Below the pieces are notes generated by a model, which did no database searches, had not been told where the DNA came from, and was given only the letters and a program-made list of their open reading frames with translations. DNA of 19,971 nucleotides from an uncultured Eubacteriales bacterium (GTDB lineage Bacteria > Bacillota > Clostridia > Oscillospirales > CAG-272): contig URHI01000023.1 of the NCBI GenBank assembly GCA_900547565.1, positions 1 through 19,971 of the forward strand. Direction: 5' to 3'. The translations under genes and the position numbers were made by a program. This document shows, in pieces, positions 6,819 through 13,866 of the stretch (its first letter is position 1; each line of letters starts with the position of its first letter).

Positions 6819-6846
6819 TGACAATTCCCGTGCTTTTGTTTATAAT
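6818..6846 (+). promoter_or_regulatory. Consensus sigma-A promoter for the intact lysR gene
   Basis: TTGACA (6818-6823), a 17-bp spacer and TATAAT (6841-6846) match the full sigma-A consensus. The predicted transcript has a leader of about 70 nt, AT-rich, before ATG 6923. Confidence 0.88.
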
Positions 6847-6922
6847 TGTACTCAGCAGTCACGATAATGTCAAATTATAAATATAAGTATATATATAAAA
6901 AATATTTATATATGGAGCTGAT

Positions 6923-7822
6923 ATGATTGATAATAAGGTATATACTCTTCTTAAGGTGAACGAGTGCGGCAGCTTTATTGCAGCTGCCAATCAGCTTAAT
7001 ATTACCCAACCGGCGGTCAGCCAGCACATAAAAGCGCTTGAAGATGAGCTGAACATAACCATATTCGAGCGTGGAAAAGGCAAAATAGTATTGACAAAAC
7101 AGGGCGGAGAGGTAATAAAATGCGCAAAAAAGCTTGTCGGCATATACACCAACTTGATAAAGGATATAAACGACGGAACCAGCCTTACTACCCACCTGAC
7201 AATAGGTGTTACACACACAGCAGAGAGCAATCCTATAGCTGAGGCTCTGGCCAATTACTGCTCAAAGAATCCCCGTGCAAACATTAAAATGATTACAGAC
7301 ACTATAAGTAATCTTTATGCCATGCTCAAAACCTATGAGATAGATATTGCCATTGTGGAAGGGCGAAGTCACGATCAGGGAATACGCTATTTGCTTATGG
7401 ATACAGACTATCTTGTGCTGGCCGTTTCGCCGGATCATCCGTTTGCCAAAAAGAGCATGGTTACGTTGAATGAGCTTAAAAAGGAGCGTATGATATTACG
7501 TTTGCCGAATTCAGGGACGCGCAATCTTTTCGTTGCCCATCTTGAAAGTAACAATATGAGTATAAATGATTTCAACGTAATACTTGAGGTGGATAACATC
7601 GCAACCATCAAGGACCTGATCCGACGTGATTTCGGAGTGTCGATACTGGCACGCAGTGTCTGTCTCGATGAGTTGAAAAAAGGAAAAATCGTAACGCTTC
7701 CTGTTGAGAATCTCAGCATGATGCGAGAAATCAACATAGCCTATCCGGCTGATTTCACGCAGTTTGACCTGCTACGCGACATTGTGAGGAGTTATAACGA
7801 AACACTGAAATTATATAAATAG
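6923..7822 (+). CDS. LysR family transcriptional regulator
   Basis: A 299-residue LysR-type regulator of usual length. Residues 1-60 form the winged helix-turn-helix (CGSFIAAANQLNITQPAVSQ, then IKALEDELNITIFERGKG). From about residue 90 there is a periplasmic-binding-protein-like effector domain with YEIDIAIVEG, SGTRNLFV and FGVSILARSVCLDEL. GGAG (6914-6917) lies five bases before ATG 6923. It is a paralogue of the interrupted regulator at 5521-6471, especially in the effector domain, and is transcribed away from it from a consensus promoter with a LysR-box-like dyad. It may control the neighbouring MATE operon. The ligand cannot be told. Confidence 0.94.
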   Translation: MIDNKVYTLLKVNECGSFIAAANQLNITQPAVSQHIKALEDELNITIFERGKGKIVLTKQGGEVIKCAKKLVGIYTNLIKDINDGTSLTTHLTIGVTHTAESNPIAEALANYCSKNPRANIKMITDTISNLYAMLKTYEIDIAIVEGRSHDQGIRYLLMDTDYLVLAVSPDHPFAKKSMVTLNELKKERMILRLPNSGTRNLFVAHLESNNMSINDFNVILEVDNIATIKDLIRRDFGVSILARSVCLDELKKGKIVTLPVENLSMMREINIAYPADFTQFDLLRDIVRSYNETLKLYK

Positions 7823-7858
7823 ACAGATATGTATGCTGCTTTAAATGTAACTTTCCCC

Positions 7859-7887
7859 TTGCAATTCAGGGTTGTTTATGATAAAAT
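7859..7887 (+). promoter_or_regulatory. Probable sigma-A promoter for the tetR-type gene
   Basis: TTGCAA (7859-7864), a 17-bp spacer and TAAAAT (7882-7887) lie 73 bases before ATG 7961. Five of six -10 bases match consensus and spacing is optimal. Confidence 0.65.
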
Positions 7888-7960
7888 GTACATAAAGAAA
7901 TGCGTAAATATCAGCGTTTCCGGCGTTGATATTATCAAAGCCAGTAAGGAGATTTTAAAA

Positions 7961-8623
7961 ATGCCGCCAAAACCCAAATATACACGTGATCAGATATTGG
8001 ATGCGGCTCTTGAGTTAGTCAGGGAGCAGGGAATAGACGCACTGACTTCAAGAAGACTCGGAGAACGGCTCGGCTGTTCGGTCTGCCCCATATTTACTGT
8101 TTTCAAGGACATGGAGGAACTGAACACTGCCCTGCGTCAACGAGCCTGGGCATGCTTTGAGGACTACATGAAAGTTGCCAACGACTATAACCCGGCCTTT
8201 AAAAAACGCGGCATGCAATGGGTAAAGTTTGCCCGGGAGCAGTCCAGGCTGTTCTGCTGGCTGTTTATGCGCGAAACGGGACGTGAGGCCGGTTTTGACG
8301 AGGTGCTGAGTTTGATACCGTTCGGCAAGCAAAAGGATATCGACATAATAATGCGGGATTACCGTGCAACACGTCCGCAGGCAGAGCATCTGTTCCGTCA
8401 GATGTGGACGTACACCTACGGACTGTGTGCACTTTGTGCGACGGGTGTATGCGTGTTTTCTGAGGGGGAGATATCTATGCGCCTTGGTGAAGTATTCAAC
8501 GGAATGATATATGTTCTGCAATCCGGTAACACGGATGCAATATCCATACTTCCCGCCGAGCTTGGCAGCGCCGACAGTGCGATCATTCAGCGTGGCCACC
8601 CGGATCTGAGCCGTGGGAACTGA
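7961..8623 (+). CDS. TetR/AcrR family transcriptional regulator
   Basis: A 220-residue regulator. Residues 8-55 are a TetR helix-turn-helix: TRDQILDAALELVREQGIDAL, SRRLGERLGCSVCPIFTVFKD. The remaining helical domain contains RQMWTYTYGLCALCATG, the kind of segment seen in C-terminal TetR ligand/dimer domains. AAGGAG (7946-7951) is nine bases before ATG 7961; the frame stays open 44 codons further upstream but without a ribosome site and across the likely promoter, so the ATG is chosen. It stands alone between its own promoter and the next gene's leader. Its target may be itself or neighbours; no operator was identified. Confidence 0.92.
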   Translation: MPPKPKYTRDQILDAALELVREQGIDALTSRRLGERLGCSVCPIFTVFKDMEELNTALRQRAWACFEDYMKVANDYNPAFKKRGMQWVKFAREQSRLFCWLFMRETGREAGFDEVLSLIPFGKQKDIDIIMRDYRATRPQAEHLFRQMWTYTYGLCALCATGVCVFSEGEISMRLGEVFNGMIYVLQSGNTDAISILPAELGSADSAIIQRGHPDLSRGN

Positions 8624-8690
8624 CAGATCGCTTTTATCAATAAAAACAGGCTTCGCAACCGTCAGTTGACATATTATACATCCGGCTATA

Positions 8691-8719
8691 TTGCCTGCAA
8701 CCGCAGTTTGGTGTAGAAT
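8691..8719 (+). promoter_or_regulatory. Candidate promoter for the XRE/hydrolase pair
   Basis: TTGCCT (8691-8696), a 17-bp spacer and TAGAAT (8714-8719) lie about 70 bases before ATG 8789. A perfect TTGACA at 8666-8671 is also present, but its best -10 (TATATT, 8687-8692) is only 15 bp away. Either could serve. Confidence 0.4.
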
Positions 8720-8788
8720 ACGGGCATCAGACGGTGATTCCGACTGAAATAATATTGACATGCCGCGGATGCGGCTGGAGGCAAAATT

Positions 8789-9781
8789 ATGATATTGGCA
8801 GACAAGATTATTTTACTTCGTAAAAAAGCGGGCTGGTCTCAGGAGGAGCTGGCGGAGCAGTTGGGCGTGAGCCGTCAGTCGGTTTCAAAATGGGAGGGTG
8901 CACAGTCTATTCCGGATATGGACAAAATTCTTCAGATGAGCCGCCTGTTCGGTGTTTCAACGGATTATTTATTGAAGGATGAAATTGAGCAAATACCGCA
9001 GGCGGAGCCAGCGGCAGAACCGGGGGTACGGCGTGTAACAATGGAGATGGCGTCCGATTATCTGGAGCGCCGCAGAGTAGCGGCACCGCGTATGGCCATA
9101 GCCACGTTTATGTGCGTTATCTCGCCGGTGATGCTTATACTTCTGGCAGGCATAAGCGAGCTTCCGGGCTCACGGCTCACTGAAAACGCCGCGGCAGGTA
9201 TTGGGCTCGGTACGTTGCTTGTGCTGATTGCAATCGCAGTGGCGATATTTATAAGCTGTGGCTCACGGGTACGCGACTATGAGTTTCTGGACAATCAACC
9301 GTTTGAAACAGAATACGGAGTTACCGGAATGGTCAAAGAACGCAAAAGCAATTTTGCGGCTACATACAGCAAGCTGAACATAACCGGCACGGTTGTTTGC
9401 ATATTGTCGGTTATGCCGCTTATAATAATTGCTTGCCTTGAAATGCCGGATATTGCATGTATTGCCTCGGTGTGCTTTCTCCTGCTGGCGGTAGGGCTGG
9501 CTTGTATTGCGTTTGTTTACGCAGGCGTGCGCATGGGGGCTATGCAGAGATTGCTGGAGGAAGGCGATTTTGAACGTCGCCACAAGGAGAAAAGCGGCAT
9601 TACCGGGGCGTGCAGTCTTATTTACTGGCTGATTGTTACGGCAGTATATTTGGTGACAATTCTTACGCCATGGGGGCAGCTGAAAATGCCCAACAGCTGG
9701 ATAATTTGGCCGGTTGCTGGGGTGCTTTACGGAGCGTTTATGGCAGTTATCGGTATTATTGAACGTTGTGCGAAAAAGTAA
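8789..9781 (+). CDS. XRE-type regulator fused to a six-helix membrane domain
   Basis: A 330-residue protein. Residues 1-65 are an XRE helix-turn-helix (SQEELAEQLGVSRQSVSKWEGAQSIPD, FGVSTDYLL). After a Glu/Pro/Ala-rich linker come about six hydrophobic segments: residues ~104-122, 135-160, 195-215, 220-250, 268-290 and 298-322. This layout, a cytoplasmic DNA-binding head on a polytopic membrane domain, is common in Firmicutes but poorly characterised; it probably senses a membrane or envelope signal. TGGAGG (8776-8781) precedes ATG 8789 by seven bases. Its stop overlaps the hydrolase start by one base (TAATG), so both are made from one message. Confidence 0.88.
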   Translation: MILADKIILLRKKAGWSQEELAEQLGVSRQSVSKWEGAQSIPDMDKILQMSRLFGVSTDYLLKDEIEQIPQAEPAAEPGVRRVTMEMASDYLERRRVAAPRMAIATFMCVISPVMLILLAGISELPGSRLTENAAAGIGLGTLLVLIAIAVAIFISCGSRVRDYEFLDNQPFETEYGVTGMVKERKSNFAATYSKLNITGTVVCILSVMPLIIIACLEMPDIACIASVCFLLLAVGLACIAFVYAGVRMGAMQRLLEEGDFERRHKEKSGITGACSLIYWLIVTAVYLVTILTPWGQLKMPNSWIIWPVAGVLYGAFMAVIGIIERCAKK

Positions 9782-10491
9782 TGCGTGACGAAATTTCACT
9801 TTACTATGAACAGCGTGGAACCGGCTTTCCGCTGATATTGCTTCACGGCAACAACGAGTCGCACGAATATTTTGCCGGACAGATTGAGTTTTTTTCACAC
9901 TACTACCGTGTCATAGCGCCGGACACTCGCGGGCACGGACGCTCACCTCGTGGTGACGCACCTTTTACAATACGTCAGTTTGCCGACGATCTGCATGATT
10001 TTATGGCAGAGCGGGGAATTGGCAAAGCACACATACTGGGCTTTTCAGACGGCGGTAACATTGCGCTGTGCTTTGCGCTGAAATATCCCGACATGGTGTC
10101 GGGGCTGGTACTGAACGGTGCAAACCTGACCCCTTCCGGTGTAAAAGCTGTTGCTCAGCTTCCTGTAGAAATCGGATATCGCATTGCAAGGCTGTTTGCC
10201 GGACGCAGTGAAGCGGCTCGCGCCCATGCCGAGATGCTGGGGCTTATGGTCAACGATCCCAATATAGAGGCATCGGAGCTGAAAGTAATCACGGCGCCGA
10301 CGTTGGTGATAGTAGGTGACCGTGATATGATAAAGCCCGCCCATTCCAGGCTGATTGCCGGGGCAATTCCGGGGGCGAAGTTGTGCGTGGTGCATGGAAA
10401 TCATTTTGTTGCCGGGCGTAATCCCGAGCAGTTCAACAGGGCAGTATTTGAGTTTTTGAGCGGGCTGTCTGCCACGGAGACACAATCATGA
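9781..10491 (+). CDS. Alpha/beta hydrolase
   Basis: A 236-residue alpha/beta-hydrolase-fold enzyme. The oxyanion-hole segment is LLHGNNES, followed by APDTRGHGRSPRG. The nucleophile elbow is GFSDGG with Ser89. The acid is probably Asp182 in GDRD, and His208 in GNHF completes the triad. All parts are in usual order and the length is complete. ATG 9781 overlaps the stop of the XRE membrane protein (TAATG); no strong ribosome site is visible, so translational coupling is likely. An esterase or lactonase-type activity is plausible but the substrate is unknown. A terminator follows at 10558. Confidence 0.92.
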   Translation: MRDEISLYYEQRGTGFPLILLHGNNESHEYFAGQIEFFSHYYRVIAPDTRGHGRSPRGDAPFTIRQFADDLHDFMAERGIGKAHILGFSDGGNIALCFALKYPDMVSGLVLNGANLTPSGVKAVAQLPVEIGYRIARLFAGRSEAARAHAEMLGLMVNDPNIEASELKVITAPTLVIVGDRDMIKPAHSRLIAGAIPGAKLCVVHGNHFVAGRNPEQFNRAVFEFLSGLSATETQS

Positions 10492-10509
10492 TTGAAAATC
10501 AGGAGGTTT

Positions 10510-10555
10510 GCGTGAAAGTTGCTTCCATCTAAAAGTGGAATATACTTTTTCACGC
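10510..10555 (+). repeat. Imperfect stem-loop in the hydrolase-deoC intergenic region
   Basis: Outer arms GCGTGAAA (10510-10517) and TTTCACGC (10548-10555) enclose a second pair TTCCA (10523-10527) and TGGAA (10536-10540). A weak promoter-like pair, TTGCTT (10519-10524) and TATACT (10541-10546) with 16-bp spacing, lies within it and may start deoC transcription. The role is unknown. Confidence 0.5.
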
Positions 10556-10557
10556 CC

Positions 10558-10590
10558 GAATTTTGCCGAGGCAAAATTCATTTATTTTTA
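10558..10590 (+). terminator. Probable terminator after the alpha/beta hydrolase
   Basis: GAATTTTGCC (10558-10567) and GGCAAAATTC (10570-10579) form a perfect 10-bp inverted repeat, followed by the T-rich ATTTATTTTTA. A second small hairpin, TGCCGC-AAA-GCGGCA (10598-10612), stands just before the deoC ribosome site. Confidence 0.65.
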
Positions 10591-10626
10591 TTTGTGTTGC
10601 CGCAAAGCGGCAGAATGGAGGTTAAT

Positions 10627-11295
10627 ATGGATGTAAAGAAAATATTATCTAAATGTGATCACACATTGCTGTCGCAGACGGCGACATGGGAGCAGATAAA
10701 GGCTATTTGTGATGACGGAATGAAATACGGCACCGCGTCGGTATGTATACCGCCGTGCTATGTTAAGCGCGCCAAGGAATATGTCGGCGACCGGTTGAAG
10801 ATATGCACTGTTGTAGGATTTCCAAATGGTTACAACACGACTTCTGTCAAGCTGTTTGAAACGCGCGACGCAATAGATAACGGAGCCGATGAAATTGATA
10901 TGGTCATAAACATCGGCGCGTTGCGCGACGGGCAGGACGAATATGTGCTTGACGAAATACGGCAGCTTAAGGAGGCGTGCGGTGCTTGTGTGCTTAAAGT
11001 GATCATTGAAACCTGCTTGCTTACCGAGGACGAAAAAATGCGCATGTGCAGCATTGTCACACGAGCCGGAGCAGACTACATAAAGACTTCCACAGGTTTT
11101 TCAACAGGCGGAGCGACACGTCAGGACGTGACGCTTATGGTTGCCAATGTCGGCAGCGGCGTAAAGGTTAAAGCTGCCGGCGGTATTGCTGACCTGAACG
11201 ATGCTCAGGATTTTATCGATCTGGGTGCAGACAGGCTGGGTACCAGCCGCGTAGTTAAGGCCGTTAAAGCAATGGAGAAAAACAGCTGTCAGTGA
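10627..11295 (+). CDS. deoC: Deoxyribose-phosphate aldolase
   Basis: A 222-residue class I aldolase that splits 2-deoxyribose-5-phosphate into glyceraldehyde-3-phosphate and acetaldehyde in deoxynucleoside breakdown. Diagnostic parts are DHTLL near the start, VVGFPNGYN, EIDMVINIGAL, LKVIIET with Lys124, the Schiff-base lysine Lys153 in YIKTSTGF, and VKVKAAGGI with Lys182. GGAGG ends six bases before ATG 10627. An upstream in-frame extension of 36 codons is rejected because it runs through the hairpins and lacks a ribosome site. No other deo gene is adjacent. It shares a bidirectional terminator with the convergent DUF2207 gene. Confidence 0.96.
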   Translation: MDVKKILSKCDHTLLSQTATWEQIKAICDDGMKYGTASVCIPPCYVKRAKEYVGDRLKICTVVGFPNGYNTTSVKLFETRDAIDNGADEIDMVINIGALRDGQDEYVLDEIRQLKEACGACVLKVIIETCLLTEDEKMRMCSIVTRAGADYIKTSTGFSTGGATRQDVTLMVANVGSGVKVKAAGGIADLNDAQDFIDLGADRLGTSRVVKAVKAMEKNSCQ

Positions 11296-11334
11296 AAAAT
11301 GCTGCTTATAATACTAAGGCGATAATACTATAGC

Positions 11335-11405
11335 AAAAAAATACCCATAGAAACAAATATGCCCTCTGCCGTAATGACAGTGGGCATATTCTATGGGTAT
11401 TTTTT
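11335..11405. terminator. Bidirectional terminator between deoC and the DUF2207 gene
   Basis: A long stem: AAAAAAATACCCATAG (11335-11350) with CTATGGGTATTTTTT (11391-11405), then an inner pair ATATGCCC (11357-11364) with GGGCATAT (11382-11389) and a CTG/CAG tip. The A and T flanks give a T-run on both strands, fitting the convergent genes. Confidence 0.88.
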
Positions 11406-13110
11406 ATCTTGTTCCTCCGCCGAATCCGCCGCCGGAGAAGCCTCCTCCGCCTCCGAACGAAGCGCCGCCGCCTCTGCCGCTTGAGTCAACGGAATGAGCC
11501 GCATTGTACCCCGACTGATATGAGCTGTTGATGATCGCGTTGAGAATAATGAAGTTTGTCATGCTGTTGTCGAATTCCTGAATTTCGGGATCGTAATATG
11601 GAGCGACCTTTCGCAGCTCGTCCATGGTTTTCTGTGCCACCTCAAGCAGTGTGGCATATACCATGTATTCTTTCCACAGCGCAACCTCAATGGTGGTTCG
11701 CTCCTTCATAAGCGTGAAGTCTCTCAGAAAGTTGTAGAAGCCCGCAAGCTGATCAAGCTGTGCAATGCCTTCCGGAGTGAGGTCGTTTAAGCCGTGGACT
11801 CGATCAGATTTGTTCGGCCGTACGTAGCAGTTCATCTGGCGCAATTTTTTGCGGCCATATGTTTCAGCCAAATTAAGCGGCTGTTCAATTGACGTGAAGT
11901 GATTGGTGATGTATTTTTTTAGCTGATCCTGTGTTGCGGTATCACTGCCATTTGGGCAGGCTTTATGCAATGCCTCATAAAGTTTCAATAAACGCTCGTC
12001 CTGCTCAGGTGGCGTGGTGATGAACTTCATTTCCATCTTTTTGGGCGAGTCTGCCTGTGGGGACGTTGAAATATACCCTTGTGCCATCATGCGCAACAGC
12101 AACGCGCTGAGCAGTGACTGCTCATGCGTCATACCAAACGGGCGTGCCATTGCGAACGAACGTTCGAGATCTCCGTCACAGGGAATGTCACGGTAATAAT
12201 CAGCCGATTTGATGTGATTGCGTGCCTTGACGTATATTACAATTCTGTAAATAATGTAACAAACAGTGCCTATGACCAACGCTGCGATAAGCAAGGCGAA
12301 CAGTCCCATAATAATATACATAATCACGTCCATAAACGTGAGTTTATGCGGAACCTCTTCATAACTACTGCCTCGGAATGCGTTTTGCTTAAGTTGCTCA
12401 AAGCTGCCGCCAGCCACACGGTGAGGAGTCAGCAGACCTGAGTCCAGACGCAGCATAATTATACAACTTGAAGAGCTTCCGTCAAGCGGAGAGTCTGTCT
12501 GTGCTAACACGGTGCCGTTGTCAAAAACAATGGTACCTTCGTAACCGAAAGCCCAGATACCGCTGTTATCTGCTGACAGCACAGTCCCCTCGGGCGCAAG
12601 TATGCGCAGCGTAACATTGGTTGGGAATACACTCATTCCCGGATTGACAAACTGAAACAGAAAACCGTCGTATCCGTCTGTGTATGTGCCGACAAGCCCG
12701 GTTACGGTGTATGAAAACGTGTAGGTGTTGTTACCGTACTCGGATATGCCGAAGCACAGCTCATAGCCACTACCCGTAGTAACAATACCGCATTTGTGCG
12801 CTTTGTCGTCAAATGAAGCGTCCACGTCCCATTTTCCGATGTTTTCAAATTCACCGTGACTGTCCGACACTGTAAAATCGTCGATGTCCATATCTCCGAG
12901 GTTTTCTATTGGCAAATATACCTCGGTACCCTCGTGAAAGCTACCTGTCCATACCTGAGTTATGCGCCCGTCCCCGTTGGGCTGCAGCTCAACTGTGAGG
13001 TTCATAGATGGGACGCTGTTTTTGGCTGCGGTGGTGAGTGGGAGTGCAAATGTCAGACATATCAGCAGCAATACTGCCGACATCAACCTGATGATGTTTT
13101 TACGCTTCAT
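11404..13110 (-). CDS. DUF2207 family exported membrane protein
   Basis: A 568-residue protein with a signal peptide (MKRKNIIRLMSAVLLLICLTF, cut near Ala-Ala at about 28-29). A beta-rich extracytoplasmic DUF2207-type domain follows (NLTVELQPNGDGRITQVWTG, then TYTFSYTVTGLV). A transmembrane helix lies at about residues 262-295, and a large cytoplasmic part contains MTHEQSLLSALLLRMMAQGYI. The end is Gly-rich (GRGGGASFGGGGGFSGGGFGGG), as often in this family. It follows the LemA gene by five bases; lemA next to a DUF2207 gene is a recurrent pair in bacteria. The function is not established; membrane-stress or envelope roles are only guesses. Confidence 0.9.
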   Translation of the reverse strand: MKRKNIIRLMSAVLLLICLTFALPLTTAAKNSVPSMNLTVELQPNGDGRITQVWTGSFHEGTEVYLPIENLGDMDIDDFTVSDSHGEFENIGKWDVDASFDDKAHKCGIVTTGSGYELCFGISEYGNNTYTFSYTVTGLVGTYTDGYDGFLFQFVNPGMSVFPTNVTLRILAPEGTVLSADNSGIWAFGYEGTIVFDNGTVLAQTDSPLDGSSSSCIIMLRLDSGLLTPHRVAGGSFEQLKQNAFRGSSYEEVPHKLTFMDVIMYIIMGLFALLIAALVIGTVCYIIYRIVIYVKARNHIKSADYYRDIPCDGDLERSFAMARPFGMTHEQSLLSALLLRMMAQGYISTSPQADSPKKMEMKFITTPPEQDERLLKLYEALHKACPNGSDTATQDQLKKYITNHFTSIEQPLNLAETYGRKKLRQMNCYVRPNKSDRVHGLNDLTPEGIAQLDQLAGFYNFLRDFTLMKERTTIEVALWKEYMVYATLLEVAQKTMDELRKVAPYYDPEIQEFDNSMTNFIILNAIINSSYQSGYNAAHSVDSSGRGGGASFGGGGGFSGGGFGGGTR

Positions 13111-13115
13111 GGCTT

Positions 13116-13679
13116 TCAGTGCATGGACGGCATCTCGGTCTTTCCCGCGGGCACTTCAAGATACTCACGAATTTCAAAGTGCAGCATGGATGCCACAATT
13201 GATGAGGGGAACATACGGCATGCGCGATTGAGCTTTGTCACGCTGTCGTTATACACCATGCGGCTGACGCGCACAGTGTCTTCATATTTGTTGACGCTGT
13301 CCATGGTCTTAAGGTATACTTCATTTGATTTCAACTCGGGATATGCTTCGGCCACGGCATTGATACTGCCGACGGCGCTCTTGAGCGCAGTCTCCTGAGC
13401 CTGTACGTCTGCGGCGGTGCTTGTAGGTGTCAACTGACGGCGCAGCTTGATGGATTCCATGAACACCTCTGTTTCATGACTGGCAAACTGACGTGCAAGG
13501 TCAGACAGCGCAGTAAGTGCGTCCCAACGTGAGTTGAGCTGAACACCGATCTGTGACATAGCATTATTGATGTTTTCGTCCAGCTTTACCAGACTGCGCT
13601 GTGTTGAAATAAAATACAGTATAGCGATGATCAAAAGTACGACTATGATCGCGATGATAATGATTGCAGTGGTTCCCAT
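13116..13679 (-). CDS. lemA: LemA family protein
   Basis: A 187-residue LemA protein with an N-terminal membrane helix (AIIIIAIIVVLLIIAILYFI) and a helical-bundle domain. Family features include SLVKLDENINNAMSQIGVQL, a run of helices with long heptad-like spacing, AVAEAYPELKSNEVY, and RVSRMVYNDSVTKLNRA followed by FPSSIVASM. GGAGG lies five bases before ATG 13679. It has a promoter at 13727-13755 and is followed after five bases by the DUF2207 gene, so the two form an operon. The molecular function of bacterial LemA is not settled. Confidence 0.95.
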   Translation of the reverse strand: MGTTAIIIIAIIVVLLIIAILYFISTQRSLVKLDENINNAMSQIGVQLNSRWDALTALSDLARQFASHETEVFMESIKLRRQLTPTSTAADVQAQETALKSAVGSINAVAEAYPELKSNEVYLKTMDSVNKYEDTVRVSRMVYNDSVTKLNRACRMFPSSIVASMLHFEIREYLEVPAGKTEMPSMH

Positions 13680-13726
13680 TATAGGCCTCCGTAAAAAATG
13701 TTGAGGGAACGAATTCCCATATAGTT

Positions 13727-13755
13727 ATTTTACTATATAAATTGAGATAAGTCAA
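13727..13755 (-). promoter_or_regulatory. Sigma-A promoter for the lemA/DUF2207 operon
   Basis: On the minus strand TTGACT (13755-13750), a 17-bp spacer and TAAAAT (13732-13727), about 48 bases before ATG 13679. It is back-to-back with the promoter at 13803-13831. Confidence 0.75.
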
Positions 13756-13802
13756 TAGTAAACACGGATAATCAAAAAAATCCCCCGGAAATATCAATAG
13801 TG

Positions 13803-13831
13803 TTGAAATCTGCAAAAATGTATGCTATAAT
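13803..13831 (+). promoter_or_regulatory. Sigma-A promoter for the lipoprotein operon
   Basis: TTGAAA (13803-13808), a 17-bp spacer and TATAAT (13826-13831) lie 35 bases before ATG 13867. It probably drives the whole series of + strand genes that follows at short spacing. Confidence 0.85.
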
Positions 13832-13866
13832 ATGGGAGGATCAAATACTTCATAGGAGATACATAT

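Noticed and set aside
7829..7960. 44-codon N-terminal extension of the TetR regulator
   Set aside because: It overlaps the likely promoter and has no TetR homology; ATG 7961 has AAGGAG and begins just before the helix-turn-helix.
8602..8632. GATCTG / CAGATC inverted repeat at the end of the TetR gene as a terminator
   Set aside because: The stem is only 6 bp with a 15-nt loop and has only a weak T-tract after it.
8048..8761. Long minus-strand frame of 237 codons opposite the TetR gene
   Set aside because: It lies antisense to a clear TetR regulator, shows no recognisable domain and has no well-placed ribosome site; a shadow frame.
9263..9898. Minus-strand frame of 211 codons opposite the XRE/hydrolase genes
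   Set aside because: Antisense to two well-supported genes, with a composition (many His, Asn, Arg) typical of a shadow frame.
10519..10626. 36-codon N-terminal extension of deoC
   Set aside because: It crosses two hairpins and lacks homology and a ribosome site; ATG 10627 has GGAGG and the usual DeoC start.
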